Source: Reclinomonas americana ATCC 50394
Lineage: Eukaryota > Jakobida > Jakobea > Jakobida
DNA: 64,000 nt
Assembly (NCBI GenBank): GCA_048213135.1
Contig: PS015295.1
Location: forward strand, 14,449 to 78,448
Direction: 5' to 3'
The notes under the pieces are model-generated. The model was not told where the DNA came from and did no database searches. It worked only from the letters and a program-made list of their open reading frames with translations. The position numbers were made by a program, and so were the translations under genes. Positions 11,276-24,177 of the stretch are shown one piece after another; positions within the stretch are counted from its first letter, which is position 1, and each line of letters starts with the position of its first letter.

Positions 11276-12778
11276 CTAGTACTTGGACAGGGCGCTTTGC
11301 TGCACAGGGGGGGAGAAACACACAGTCAGCACATATGCATAAACGTCTGTGCAATGACGAGCGGACGACACACAAACCTTGCTGACGGTGCCGCCGAGTA
11401 ATGATTGCACTCGCGAGAACGTCTGCAGCAGATCGCGACCCTTCTCAGCCTCCGCCGCTCCCGTGCTGCGTCGCTTTGTTGCTGGTGAACTGCGAGAAGG
11501 AGAGGTGAACACGGAGGCATTCGTGCAAGCACGCACGCATTCCAGCACACACGTACCCGGAGCGTGACCGCGATGGTGATGGCGACCGGGTGAGTGAGCG
11601 CGATCGAGAGCGTGACCTCGAGCGCTTCCGACTCTCCCGCTCCCGGTCGCGGCGGTGGTGCGACGACGAATCCCTCTCACGGTCTCGATCCCTATGATGG
11701 TGATCCGAGCTGCGTTTGCGGTCATGAGGTGACGGGGCACGCTCGGGCCTTCTCGACGAGGCGTGAGTGCGAGACGACGACGTCACAGTCGCGGATGACT
11801 GCACCGACATCACCTCTCCACCGCCGGCGTGGCTCGAGGAACCGAATGCCATCGGCAGGCCGTTGCCGAGTGCCGCCGGTCTCTTGATGGGCTTGTAGTC
11901 GAACGGATCGTCGAACGACTGGTCGCGGTGCGACGCACCACGCGCACGGCGGTCCTCAATCGAGGCTGCCGCTTGCGAGTCGCGATCGCGAATGGCTTGC
12001 AGTGCCTGTAGTTAGTCGAGAGAGAGAGAGAGTGTGAGTGAGTGCACAGAGGGCAATGCAAAAAAGGGGTGTTGAAAGACCTTCAGTCGACTGAGGGCGT
12101 TGGTGGATGCCGACTCGGTGGCGTGCAAGTAGCCGTGTCTTCGCAACTCGTCCTCGCGCTCTCGCATCCGTTCCTCGCGGCTCTTGGTCGACCTGTGATC
12201 AGAGAAACGTGAGCCAGAGGGAAGAAAAGAACGTTGCTGTGCTGGCGACGACGCAACGAGGACTGCTTGGTGGAGGAGTCGTCGTCGTGCCGAGTTACGC
12301 CATCGTGCTCATCAATCTCCTTGATAAACCTGCGCTGGATGGGCACGGGAATGCGCGGCAGCACCGCCGTCTGCCACTTGGGCTCCCGAATCAACTCGCG
12401 AACCAAGGCGCCGATGGACCTGGCGGAGAGCGGCAGTGAGCGACACGACAAGGGGAAAAGCGAGAGGACGGAGACCCAACATTTTCTTGGTGCCATCGAG
12501 TCCCATGGTGCACTCTTCCTCGTCGTCCAAGTGCTGGCGATAGATGGGCCAAAAGTCCTCGGGTTCCACACAGTAGCGCAGGTACAGAAAGCCGAGGCCG
12601 CGAACGTGACTGCCGCACACGAAAGTCAGCGAAACCATAGCAAGTCATCTCTCTCTAAACACAGCGGCTGCTTGCATTTCCTTGCTTCGTTTCTGACTCG
12701 CATTCTCCTACGCTCCCCTCTCCCTCCCGTCGATCTCCTCGCTTTCTTTCCCTGTCGTCGTCGCCTTCCTGCCTCTCT

Positions 12779-12829
<51 letters not shown>

Positions 12830-13640
12830 NNNNNNNNNNNNNNNNNNNNNNNNNNNNNNNNNNNNNNNNNNNNNNNNNNNNNNNNNNNNNNNNNNNNNNN
12901 NNNNNNNNNNNNNNNNNNNNNNNNNNNNNNNNNNNNNNNNNNNNNNNNNNNNNNNNNNNNNNNNNNNNNNNNNNNNNNNNNNNNNNNNNNNNNNNNNNNN
13001 NNNNNNNNNNNNNNNNNNNNNNNNNNNNNNNNNNNNNNNNNNNNNNNNNNNNNNNNNNNNNNNNNNNNNNNNNNNNNNNNNNNNNNNNNNNNNNNNNNNN
13101 NNNNNNNNNNNNNNNNNNNNNNNNNNNNNNNNNNNNNNNNNNNNNNNNNNNNNNNNNNNNNNNNNNNNNNNNNNNNNNNNNNNNNNNNNNNNNNNNNNNN
13201 NNNNNNNNNNNNNNNNNNNNNNNNNNNNNNNNNNNNNNNNNNNNNNNNNNNNNNNNNNNNNNNNNNNNNNNNNNNNNNNNNNNNNNNNNNNNNNNNNNNN
13301 NNNNNNNNNNNNNNNNNNNNNNNNNNNNNNNNNNNNNNNNNNNNNNNNNNNNNNNNNNNNNNNNNNNNNNNNNNNNNNNNNNNNNNNNNNNNNNNNNNNN
13401 NNNNNNNNNNNNNNNNNNNNNNNNNNNNNNNNNNNNNNNNNNNNNNNNNNNNNNNNNNNNNNNNNNNNNNNNNNNNNNNNNNNNNNNNNACTCACACACG
13501 CACACGCACTCTCTGTCTCTCACTCACTCACACTCACTGTCATCGCTCACCAGTCGATTCTCATCCTTCTTGGCCTTCTTGGCTGCGTACCAGTCCAGCA
13601 CCTCCGCCATTTGCTCCTCCACATCCTCACTTGCCGCCAT
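11276..13640 (-). CDS. PRPF38B: PRP38B-type pre-mRNA splicing factor
   Basis: The PRP38-domain C-terminal half is clear: GLGFLYLRYCVEPEDFWPIY, RQHLDDEEECTMGL, then LVRELIREPKWQTAVLPRIP and VPIQRRFIKEI. It is followed by a helical linker (SREERMREREDELRRHGYLH) and a long Arg/Ser/Asp region with repeated RDRERD and SRSRSRSRS, an RS domain as in splicing factors. The protein ends ...SALSKY at 11276. The PRP38 family acts in spliceosome activation. The proposed first exon (MAASEDVEEQMAEVLDWYAA) lies across an N gap (12830-13489) that should hold the N-terminal half of the domain, so linking it to this gene is inference. A long CT tract borders the gap. Confidence 0.82.
12781..12829. repeat. (CT)n microsatellite at a gap edge
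   Basis: CT repeats run directly into the N gap (12830-13489) and lie inside an intron of the PRP38B-like gene. The repeat probably caused the assembly break. Confidence 0.9.
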
Positions 13641-13719
13641 TCTTGTTGCACTCTCTGCTCTCTCGTGTGTCACAGTGTTGGTCGATCGATCGCGATTCCC
13701 ACATTCACAGACTGTCAAC

Positions 13720-16700
13720 ATGGAAAGCGACGCAGCGAAAGGCATTCGCATCGGTCTTGCTCATGCAGTTGCGTGCTGTTTCGTGTGTGTGCGCTTCCCT
13801 TTCGTTGCTTTCACACTGCACAGAGACGAGGCGATGCAGCGCGTGCGCTCGATGCATTGCAGCAATGCACGGATGACGATCGTTGCGCAGTGGCGTTGTA
13901 CTGCGGTCTTGTGTTGCGTGTGTGGCGATGCAGTGGTTGTCGCTATCGGAGGGGCTGAGCCAGTGATTCGGCGACAGGCATCTCGTTCTCACGGGCGACT
14001 TGTCGGCGGCCGAGTCGTGCTTGTTGGAGGCCACTGTGTGCATGCCGCAGGCGCATGCGCCGTGGCTGCATCTGGCCGAGGTGTACTTGCTGCAGCAGCA
14101 GTGGGAGGCGTGTTTGTTGTGTTGTGCGCAGGCGCAGAGTGCGCGGCCGACTGCTGCGGAACATTTGTTGGTGGCGGCACGGGTGCAGATGCGACTCGGG
14201 CGGTGGGGAGCGGTGCGTGAGTGATGGTGGTGCGATCACATGCTTCTGCTGGCTTCTGAGTGTGCATGTGTGTGTCGCACAGGCGAACACTCTGCTTGGT
14301 GAGGCCGAGGAGCGAGCACCCACGGATTCGCGAGTGTTGTGTGTGCAGGGCGAGTTGTATCGCCTGCAAGGACTGTTGGATCGCGCGGTTCGCTGCTACC
14401 GGCGAGCCGTGCAACTCTGTACCGACAATGTGTTTGCCTGGGAGGGCTTGTTTGCGCTGCGCAGTGGTGCTGCCGGCAGTGATTTGCAGGCTGCCGTTGG
14501 TGCTGCCGAGAGTGTTAGTGCTGCTTCGTTGCTGCTACCGTGGACATCCGCCCGTCATGCGATGCTGGAGATGCCAGCAGTTGACGGGGACGCTGTGGGT
14601 GACTTTTCGTCAGACGCTGGACTGTTGTTGTTGTTGTCGTCGTCGCACTGGATGAGAGTGGCGGGCGTGCAATTTGCTGCACACAATGCAGCCAGTGCTC
14701 GTCTCCAGGCCGGTGATGCTGTGGGTGCACTGCAAGCCATCTTTGCCGATGCCACGGCACTCCACACAGTGCTGATGGATGCCGAAGTACTGCGTGCGAG
14801 GCTCACGCAAATGGACAAGTCGAGTGTGATGCTCGTGTTGCATTGTGCTGTGATCAACGAGGCATCGCTGCTGGCTGTCGCTGTCGCGGTGCATGCTGTA
14901 CAGAGATTTGGTTCTGGCGTACTGTTTTGGTTGTTCTTGTGCATGTCACAATGTGGAGACGTGCGGCTGCTGCGCGAGTTTGGAGAGATGGTGCATCGGG
15001 AAATGTTGCGATGGGATCATGCTGAGGGGGGGGAGTGGATGCACACCTCACTTTCAATTGCACCACAGGTCTCTCGATGGAACGGGCGATGTGCTGGCAT
15101 TTCTTCTCGACGCACTCAGCCACACACACTTTTTGCTGGCGCACAAGGTTATGCGCTGTCGCTCAGAAGCTGAAGTCGTCCTAACATAGTCACTCATCTC
15201 CACTCAGGGTCCTCCGTGGGACAACGAGGAAGTGCGACAGCGCATTCGATCGCACATTCAGCGATGCTTGACACTGGCGGAGGAGAAGCAACAGTCGATC
15301 GGCCTCGTCGCCTCGCTCATGGATGTGCGGGTGTATTCGGATGCACTGCAATTTGCCGAGGCCGACGACAGTTTGCCGGATCCGGGTAACAAGAAGGTCG
15401 ACTGGAAAGCGTGGCCTGCACCACTCATCGTTGCGCAGACGTCACCGCTCGCAGTATATCTGTTGCTTCAGCATCATCTCACTGCCGCACTTCCACACAC
15501 ACAGTTGATGCATGCCCGCTCACTGCGCCAGCGTTACAATACGCTGTCGTCGCGTGCTGCCGCTGAACGCGTCTCGCATCTGGCACGACTGAGGTCTGCC
15601 TGCACATTGCTTTGCTTCTCTCCCTTGAACGAGCCAGACGAATACTCACGCCAGCAGCGACACAGTCCCACGAGCGACGTGTATGCCCGAGAGCGCGTCC
15701 TCCTGTGCTTGCAGGATGCATCGGAACGACAAGTGGACTTGCGTGCTGCGCTGGCCGACTGGCTACCCACATCGTGGGAGCACGTGTGGCGCAAGGAACG
15801 CCTGCAGTTTCATGCTGATTTGGCGGAAGGTCGTTTGCGCGAGTGCCACACGCGACTGAATAGCTTGCGGGCGACGCTGGCTTCCACCACCGAGTGGTGC
15901 GCAACTCTCGGCGTACCGCAAAGCTGCCGCCAACAGTGGGACAAGAGGTACATGACACGCCGTTACCATTTGTGATATCTTGTGTGTTTGCGTGTTTCTC
16001 ACCTTCCACAGTTCGTCAGTGGCGTGGATGGAGTGCTTGCTCGTGGGCACGTGTGCGCTCCACGCTCAGCCGTATCCTCCAATCGGTGGCACCAACAACA
16101 TTCGTGACCTTGCTCGGCGACAGCTCGATGCAGCAGCCAGTGTGCATCATCGGGGACGTGCAAGCTGCCTCTCGAGTGTCGCACCAGCAGTGGCCACGGT
16201 GGACGGCATGCACGCGGCATTGGCAGCGTTACAGGAAGCCGTGAGCGGTGCGGCTCGCTCACGGGCTGCTGCGTGGCGCACTGCCGCCCTCATTCTTCTG
16301 CGAGGAGGACACGTTGCTTCATGTCAACATGCGCAGCTGGGACCGTTGCGTTGCTAGTCGTGTACTTGTCTGACAACCCGACTGATGCCAACGATGATTG
16401 CAGGTTGGTGGGAAGCTACCGCTTCGCACGCAAGGATATCATGCTGCCGTATCTGGAGGTTTGTTTTTCTCGCCCTCTTTCTCCTGCATGTCTGCCAACG
16501 CTGGCTGATGTTGCCGCTCTTCTGCAGATCGCTTTTCGTCTCGGTGATTGGGATCGGCTGGTTGGCTTGCTGGCCGCCGAGCGATTGGAGCGAGTGCCGG
16601 CTGGATTCACTCGCGTGGCGTTTGCCATGTTCAAATGTGCAGCCGCACACGCTCGACTCGCCCAGCTGCTCACCGACTCCATGACCGCACGAGGCACTCG

Positions 16701-19700
16701 GTCGCGACAACAGCGGGCCGACGGAGAAGGCGGTGGCGACGATGATGTGCCGGGAGTATTTGCGGTGCGTGTTGTTCGTGTTGCACACACACACCAGATG
16801 TTACTCACACCTCTGCGCAGAGAATTGTGGAGCTCTCTCGACACTTTGCCGAACCCCTCGCAAAGCATCCGCTCTTTGTCAACGACGGTCAGTCTCATGT
16901 GAGATATGTGGTGCACTGCTTCGTGTGGTAATCATGCTGCTGTGCGGAAAACAGTCCTCGGACTGGAGATTCGGGAGTTGTGCCAGGGTCGCTTGCTGAG
17001 CCGTCGTCCCGACTGCGCGCACCTTTTCCACCAGTGTTCGTAACACCGGTCACTGCCCTCACTGGCTGCTATCGCTGTTCATGTTCTCGTCTTCGTCGCA
17101 GCATTCTCACTGATGGCACGACTGAGTGCGGTTCGTAAGCGGCATCCTCGCTGTTTGGATGTGCTTGTTTCTGCCGCTGCGGCCGAGGTATGTTCGACCG
17201 CTTCTGCTGCACGCGCAACATGGCACGCATGTGGTCCTGATGACACTGTCGGCACAGGGCGCGAGTGATGTTCCAGCTGAGGTGTGGCATCTCGCGACCT
17301 CCATCGACTGGGGCACTGGCGATGAGAGCGCAGTCGAGCAGCAGTGTGCCCTGCTGTTGGAGTTGCTACTGGCTGCAGTGCAGGTGCGCAGCTTGTCTGC
17401 ATCGACATCGGCGTTGCAGCGGTTGTGGGGCAACGCACGACTGCAGCAAACGTGTGGTGCGTGTTGCGTGCTGTCGTGACAACAGGAAATTTTTCGTACT
17501 CATTTGCGAATAGCTGCCTTGTGCGAGCTGTGCGACACTGCACAGGTGTGTCAGGAGGTTGTGGAAAGTCGTAGCAGTGGCGGAGTTGCGCGGTTGTGCC
17601 AGCTGCTGCGTGGGAGACTGGGCTGTGGGCTGTCACGAGTGCGTCACTTGGTGTGTTCCATTACTTGCCACGAAGAAGACTGAGCGACCGTGCTCGCAGA
17701 TGGAGTTGCAGTCTCTGGAGGAGTGCTGTCGACGAGCGGGAATCACGCCCTTGGAGGTCTGCTACAACCGCGCTGACATTCTTCTCCTCCATTCACCACT
17801 CACCGCCGTCGGATCCACTGCAGCGCGCACTGCAAGAGCGCTTGTTGCCTCAAGGAAAAGGGTGATTCACGCATGTTGCAGTGAGCCTTTGCATCATCCT
17901 TCCGCTCACTTCTCGGTCAGACGGTTTCAATCGCTGCTGTCGAGCTCTTCGGATGCATCTGCATTTGCGGCAGGCTGGATGCGAGCATGGCAAATGTACC
18001 ATCAACCTTCGGAGCTGGTGAAACCGTCATTCCCAGTGTCCCTGTGCAGTCAACACTCATGCTCACCCCCTTTGCGATCTGCAGACGGAGCTGCTGTGTG
18101 TGCTGCTTGCATACTGGGCCAGCTGTGACAAGAGTACCGCAGTGGACGACTTGCTGACTGTCACGGTGAGCGTCGGCGGTCGCGCCACGGGCCAGCCGCG
18201 CATTGTGCGCTCAGTCGGTGCGTCTCTCTCTCCCTCTCTCCTCCTCACCAACACGGTCGATGGACTCACTGGTCCGCACGCCCAAGATGACTTTGTCGCT
18301 CTGTATCGTGACTCTGCCGTCCACTGTACTTTTGCCGTGGAGCGTACGGACCTTTCACACTCGCAGTCGACTGGTGCATCGGTGTCCACGCTTCCATTCG
18401 GTCAGCAACGACGCCTTGCTGCAGTGGAACTGCTGCGAGTGGTTGTCAACTCGACACCCAGTGTGCTTCTCGCCTTGCTGCAGTGTGCGGCAATGTGTGG
18501 TGATTAATGCAGCCAATGCCGTCACGCTGATACGAACGGGAAGCTCACCAGTCGTCTCTGGCTGCTTGCGCAGTGGGCGAGTCGTCACCTGCTTCGTCAA
18601 CTGCTGCCTTCAGCAGTCGGAGTTGCGAGACCTTTCAGCAACTCGTGCTGGAGCAGTGCTTGAAAGTTGCATTTCGTGTTTGCCAATGCTCTTGAGCGTT
18701 CCTCAGCCTGTGTTGCTTGCAGGCGCGTCGAGTACCGCTGGACACTGCGCAAGTCAACAGCATGTGGTCATTGCTCGTTCACGAAGTACGACGCGATGTC
18801 GCCACGTCGCCTGTTCGTGACATGAGTGCGCTGGTGCATCGGTGCAGTCAGCGTCTCTGGGCCGAGTTGGCGAGACTGCCAGATGAACACCACGGTACGT
18901 TGCCGTCATTCATGATTGCCCCAGTCACTCATCATGCCAACTCTGGTCGTTGTCTGCAGCGGCTGATAATGCCGACCAGCATCTGTGGAGCGCATTGTGT
19001 GGCGATGTGCCACCGCAGCAGCAGCAGGAGCGCCAAACGCAGACGAATCTGGAAGTGGATGCCGACCAGCTGTGGTCCATTACTGTGTCACATCGTGAAC
19101 ACTCAAAGATGCACAATGGTATGCATGCTTTTCATGTGCATCGCACGTGCCCCCCTCACTGCCAACTCGCTTTGTGCTCTGTGCACAGTGCTGCTCGGGT
19201 GGAAGGTTCCGTGCACTCTACTCTCATTGATGCACTCGACACTGGCCACAACAATGGAAGACGAAATCGTGCTTGCTGCGGGCACTGTACACTGTGCCAT
19301 GTCGGCCACGGAGCAATTGGAACGCTCCCTGTCGTCGATGGAGGAGTCAAGCGACTACAACGCGTGGGTACTGTGCTCACACGCGTTGATGGATGCCGAC
19401 TATTGGCATGTGGCACTCGGCGTGTTGTCACCCGAGTCTGCGCCGGTTGCCGACACAGTCAACCTGGCAAGTGGCTCCTTTTGGAGTCAACCGTCGGCTG
19501 CCTTGGACACAGTGGCTGTCGGCGCGTTTGCGTTGCATGTGGTAGAGTTGCCGACAGTGGCAGTAGACGAACAGCAGCCTGTGACTATGTTGCGTCGCGA
19601 TCCACGGACGCGTCAACAGGATCGAGTGGCAGTCAGTCGGTTGCCGTCGGTGCTGCGTGGTGTGATGCCGGCCGTGCTCCGAGCATTGGATGCCGATGAA

Positions 19701-22114
19701 GGTGCGCATGCAAAAGCTTTCGCGCCTTCCGTTGTCGTTGAATCGCCTGGCTGACAGAACCCGCTGCAGCACGCTGGCATGTACTGGCGGCATCACTGTG
19801 CATTCGAGTGCACCAACAGTTTACGAGTGCGTGTCCGTGCGTCGTGTGTGCGCGACTGTGGAGTGTGCAGGTTGAGTCCTGCCAGTCTGACTTGTGCTGA
19901 GACTTTGCTGTCCGTCTCACTCGTGCATGCGCGCAGCACGGCCGATTCGGCGGTCTCTCGGCGCTAACGCGTCGATTGGCCGAGGCAGTCGAGTTTGCTG
20001 GCAGTGAGGTGCGTTTTGTGATTGATCGCTCCCTGGCTACACACAACTCACCGATCACTGCAGGCGGCGCGTCACATGCTCCGACTCTGCCTTCTGGATG
20101 TGCATCTGTGCTGGTCGGTGGCTGTGGCTCTGCCGTCGGCAGACAACATTCGCACAGTGCTCGGTGGCGGAGAACCTGTATCACCGAGCTTGATTGGTGC
20201 CTTGGTGCTGTGGAGGCACTGTCGACACTCTGCCTCACCTGGTTCGTGTGCGTACCACTGTGCCTGTCCCTCCATGTAATTCACTGTTGTTTTTTTGGCG
20301 CACCACAGTGCCCAACAAGGTGATCGAATTTGTGATCCACACAGTGCTCGCACATAGCATGGGTGATGTGCGCGAAGTCTCGTTTCACCGACGTGAGTAT
20401 ACGTCTGTCGGAGGAGAGAGTGTGTTGCTGTCTCACTCTCGTTAATTCAGCACGCTACACTGCTGTGGAGTCCGGATTCGTGGGTGTCGACATGGTGGTC
20501 GACTGTGGTGCTTACCGACTGAGCTGGATTGCTGTGAGCCACGCAGAGGCGGCGGCGTGGAGTCGTGGCCTGCAAGCTCTTTCGTGGTTGGACGCATGCT
20601 GTGCTGCCGTCGATGATGCTGGTGAAGTGGATGTCGAAGAGAGAGAGAGAGAAAGACAGCAACAGCTCATCTAGAGGTGCTGTGGTGGCAGATGCATATT
20701 GGCGGTGCAAGATGCCGATTGTGCTCGGCCGCTGCGTGCTATTGCCGGTGGCACAAGTCGGTGGGGCGCGAGCATTGTGGACGTTTGATGCGATGGCGGA
20801 GCGCGACAAGACTGCATTGCAGCTGCGCGCACGACTTGGTGACCAGGTCTCGTGCATCCTGCGTGTGCTTTCGCAGTGCCTGTTCTTCGCTTGACTATTG
20901 GGCACACAGATGGGATACGCTCCACAGTTGCAGCAACGCGCTGGCGCAAGTGGTGGTAGTGCCACAACAACAACAACGACAACAACATCCGTACGTGTCG
21001 ACACGGATCTGTTGTATCGACGGGTGGCTCGTGCGGTGGAGCAAAAGGCGTTCTGGGATGTTGCCGGCTGGCTTCTGAGCTGGGGAGAGCGCACACCGGA
21101 TCGGGAGGGCGTGGAGGTGGCCAGTGGAGGCATGTCCACGGTGTTACTCGGCTTGGAATGGGTGTGTGCCGACGGCAACAGTAGTGCCTCGGCCGTGCCG
21201 TTCGCACTCTCGCCTGTTGCGTCACCGCACACAAACATGTTGATGCCCGTGGACTCACTTGCTGCTTGGGGTTCTTTTCCTACTATGTGGGTGTGCTAGG
21301 GAGCGCGCCTTCTGCTGCTGGCGCACCATAGCGGACGTGTCGTGTATGCAGCTGCCGTGAAGCGCGCCGTTCATCACCTGCTGGGCGATTCGCTTGTGCA
21401 GATGCTGACGCCGGTGGTGGTGGACACGGCCGCAGTGGCCGGTCCGTGGCCCTGTGCCAAGTGGGTATCGGGACGGGCGGCCGCCAATCGGGTGGCGGCA
21501 CAAGTGTTCCGCACCAACTGGGGCATGACGGTCAGTGATCCGCGCGTCACCTCCAACGACCTCGCACCGAGCTCGACGCCGCCGCGGATCACCGCCGACA
21601 TGGGTGCCCCGGGCGTGCCAGTACTGGAGAGTCGACTGCACAACAACAGCGTTCCTCTGCGTGCCGATCGCTTCCTGCGACAAATCCTGCGACGTCGGCT
21701 AAAGCTGGAAGAACGCCTCCGCGCTCACTTCTTGGCGTCCACCACCATGATCAAGGACGACAGTCGACAGTCGACGGACGGCGCTGTTGAGCACGTTGGT
21801 CTGCACGACATTGACGAGTATCGTCGCAACAAGCGCCTGCTGCAGGCCGCGCGCCATCGTCACGACGAAGGCGACGGCGACGGCCCGATCGACGTGCTCC
21901 CGAGCGCCGAGCGCTACTGTGTGTTTGTCAGCACAGGCGACAGTGACGGCCCAGAGGACGAGCAGAGAGTGGAGGGTGTGGCTGACGGGCTGTCGCCGCG
22001 TCGTCGTCTGCTCCGCCGTCTGGCCGGCGATGGTGCCACATCGTTGAGCGCACTGATCGAGCGATGGATGACGGCGGCAGCCGCTGACGGTGGCAGCGCT
22101 CCGCCATCATCATC
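13720..22114 (+). CDS. Very large TPR/alpha-helical repeat protein, unidentified
   Basis: The start ATG (MESDAAKGIRIGLAHA) is 79 nt from the start of the divergent PRP38B-like gene, and the first donor is GTTGCG (13768). The N-terminal part has TPR-like helices: WLHLAEVYLLQQQWEACLLC, ARVQMRLGRWGAVRE, VLCVQGELYRLQGLLDRAVR. Many further exons join in phase and stay helical, for example DIMLPYLE / IAFRLGDWDRLVGLLAAERL, LGLEIRELCQGRLLSRRPDC, and QQTC / AALCELCDTAQVCQEVVESR. The last visible exon contains LRADRFLRQILRRRLKLEER and runs into an N gap at 22115. The coding part appears to exceed 2000 residues. No catalytic motif is visible and I do not recognise the family. Boundaries between about 17.8 and 21.3 kb are uncertain, so the span could hold more than one gene. 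Confidence 0.6.
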
Positions 22115-23076
22115 NNNNNNNNNNNNNNNNNNNNNNNNNNNNNNNNNNNNNNNNNNNNNNNNNNNNNNNNNNNNNNNNNNNNNNNNNNNNNNNNNNNNNN
22201 NNNNNNNNNNNNNNNNNNNNNNNNNNNNNNNNNNNNNNNNNNNNNNNNNNNNNNNNNNNNNNNNNNNNNNNNNNNNNNNNNNNNNNNNNNNNNNNNNNNN
22301 NNNNNNNNNNNNNNNNNNNNNNNNNNNNNNNNNNNNNNNNNNNNNNNNNNNNNNNNNNNNNNNNNNNNNNNNNNNNNNNNNNNNNNNNNNNNNNNNNNNN
22401 NNNNNNNNNNNNNNNNNNNNNNNNNNNNNNNNNNNNNNNNNNNNNNNNNNNNNNNNNNNNNNNNNNNNNNNNNNNNNNNNNNNNNNNNNNNNNNNNNNNN
22501 NNNNNNNNNNNNNNNNNNNNNNNNNNNNNNNNNNNNNNNNNNNNNNNNNNNNNNNNNNNNNNNNNNNNNNNNNNNNNNNNNNNNNNNNNNNNNNNNNNNN
22601 NNNNNNNNNNNNNNNNNNNNNNNNNNNNNNNNNNNNNNNNNNNNNNNNNNNNNNNNNNNNNNNNNNNNNNNNNNNNNNNNNNNNNNNNNNNNNNNNNNNN
22701 NNNNNNNNNNNNNNNNNNNNNNNNNNNNNNNNNNNNNNNNNNNNNNNNNNNNNNNNNNNNNNNNNNNNNNNNNNNNNNNNNNNNNNNNNNNNNNNNNNNN
22801 NNNNNNNNNNNNNNNNNNNNNNNNNNNNNNNNNNNNNNNNNNNNNNNNNNNNNNNNNNNNNNNNNNNNNNNNNNNNNNNNNNNNNNNNNNNNNNNNNNNN
22901 NNNNNNNNNNNNNNNNNNNNNNNNNNNNNNNNNNNNNNNNNNNNNNNNNNNNNNNNNNNNNNNNNNNNNNNNNNNNNNNNNNNNNNNNNNNNNNNNNNNN
23001 NNNNNNNNNNNNNNNNNNNNNNNNNNNNNNNNNNNNNNNNNNNNNNNNNNNNNNNNNNNNNNNNNNNNNNNNNNNN
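22115..23076. other. Assembly gap (962 N)
   Basis: Hides the 3' end of the large helical-repeat gene and the 5' flank of the next gene. Confidence 0.99.
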
Positions 23077-23083
23077 GTTTCCC

Positions 23084-23843
23084 ATGGCTTCACCAGCGAA
23101 GAGGGTGCGTGCGTGTGTGCGTGTTCTCTCTGCGGAAGTTGAGGGGGAGTTGACGGTCCTGCACGTCGGCGGTGTAACGGTCGCCGGGATCAATCGCGGA
23201 GAGAGAAAAAGACAATGGTGTCGCTGTTTAGGTTTGGGGCCAAGCCTCTTCCAGAGCCACCACAGAGGTGTGTCTCCACGCGACGACCTTCCACACTCTG
23301 CGAGAGCTCACACAATCACGCACTCTCGCAGTGTGCCCAACATAGACAAGGACGACATTCTGTTCATGCTCGGCGAGCGTGAGTTTGTGTTCCACGGTGG
23401 CGAGTGGCACACTGATGGTACGTACGCGTGTATGCTCTTTGATCCAGAGCACAGGCAGCAGCTAATGATCCATGTGAGCAGGCGAAGTTGGTATAAGCAC
23501 GGATCGTGCGCAAGCGCTGCAGGAGCTGGAGAGAGAGCGCGACGAGCTACTCGCCGAGCAAGAGCAAATACGATGGCGTGTCGAGTTACTCAAAGACATG
23601 GTTCGTCGTCTGCGCAGCACAGCAGTTGGATTGACATCGTCATGTCGGACACTGATCGACTGTGTGTGTGAGCAGGTGGCAGTCAAGAGGCTCGACAACA
23701 GAGAACTGGAGCGGAGGATCGATGAAGCCAGTGCGTTGTTCCACTCGCACTCACGCTCGTTTGTTGGTGGTGTGCTCACTGCTGTGTGTTTCGCAGTGGC
23801 GGAGGCAAAACGACAGCAGCGCAACTCGACGCAGTCGCGTTGA
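23084..23843 (+). CDS. Small coiled-coil protein, unidentified
   Basis: The start ATG (MASPAKR) lies just after the N gap. Pieces that look coding are VEGELTVLHVGGVTVAGINR, then PNIDKDDILFMLGEREFVFH, then a strong heptad-type coiled coil (ALQELERERDELLAEQEQIR followed by WRVELLKDMV), then VAVKRLDNRELERRIDEAS, ending in a basic tail (AEAKRQQRNSTQSR) with stop at 23841-23843. At least three short introns are needed to join these; boundaries are approximate. The architecture recalls prefoldin- or centrosome-type small coiled-coil proteins, but nothing decides between them. Confidence 0.5.
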
Positions 23844-24101
23844 GTTTTCTTTCTCTCTTTCTGTTGTTGTTGTGTGTATGTATGCGTGTGCTGTCAACAG
23901 CCGACGCTTGCGAGGAGTGTACAGTGTCGTTTGTGCCTGTGTCCTCTCTGTCAATCATCGTCGTGAGTCCGTCGCCGAGAGCGATCATTCATCGTGTTTG
24001 CTCGACTCACTCGCGAGCGCGACCCCCCTGTCCGGGGTGGCGATTACCATCCCTATGCACTGCCGTCTGTGAGGTGATGCATTCAGCAGGCGTTGTTCCT
24101 C

Positions 24102-24158
24102 ATCACACATGTGTTCACTTTGCATTCATCACACATGTGTTCACTGTGCATTCATCAC
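24102..24158 (+). repeat. Short tandem repeat upstream of MGAT2
   Basis: Two full copies and a partial third of a ~26 nt unit (CATCACACATGTGTTCACTT...). It ends about 20 nt before the MGAT2 start codon, so it lies in its 5' UTR or promoter. Each unit contains the palindrome ACACATGTGT. Confidence 0.8.
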
Positions 24159-24177
24159 GTGGCGCAGAAGCAACGGT

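Noticed and set aside
13570-14220. Long plus-strand open frame of Ala/Val-rich sequence over the start of the large helical-repeat gene
   Set aside because: It runs through two introns and out of frame with the TPR-like exons.
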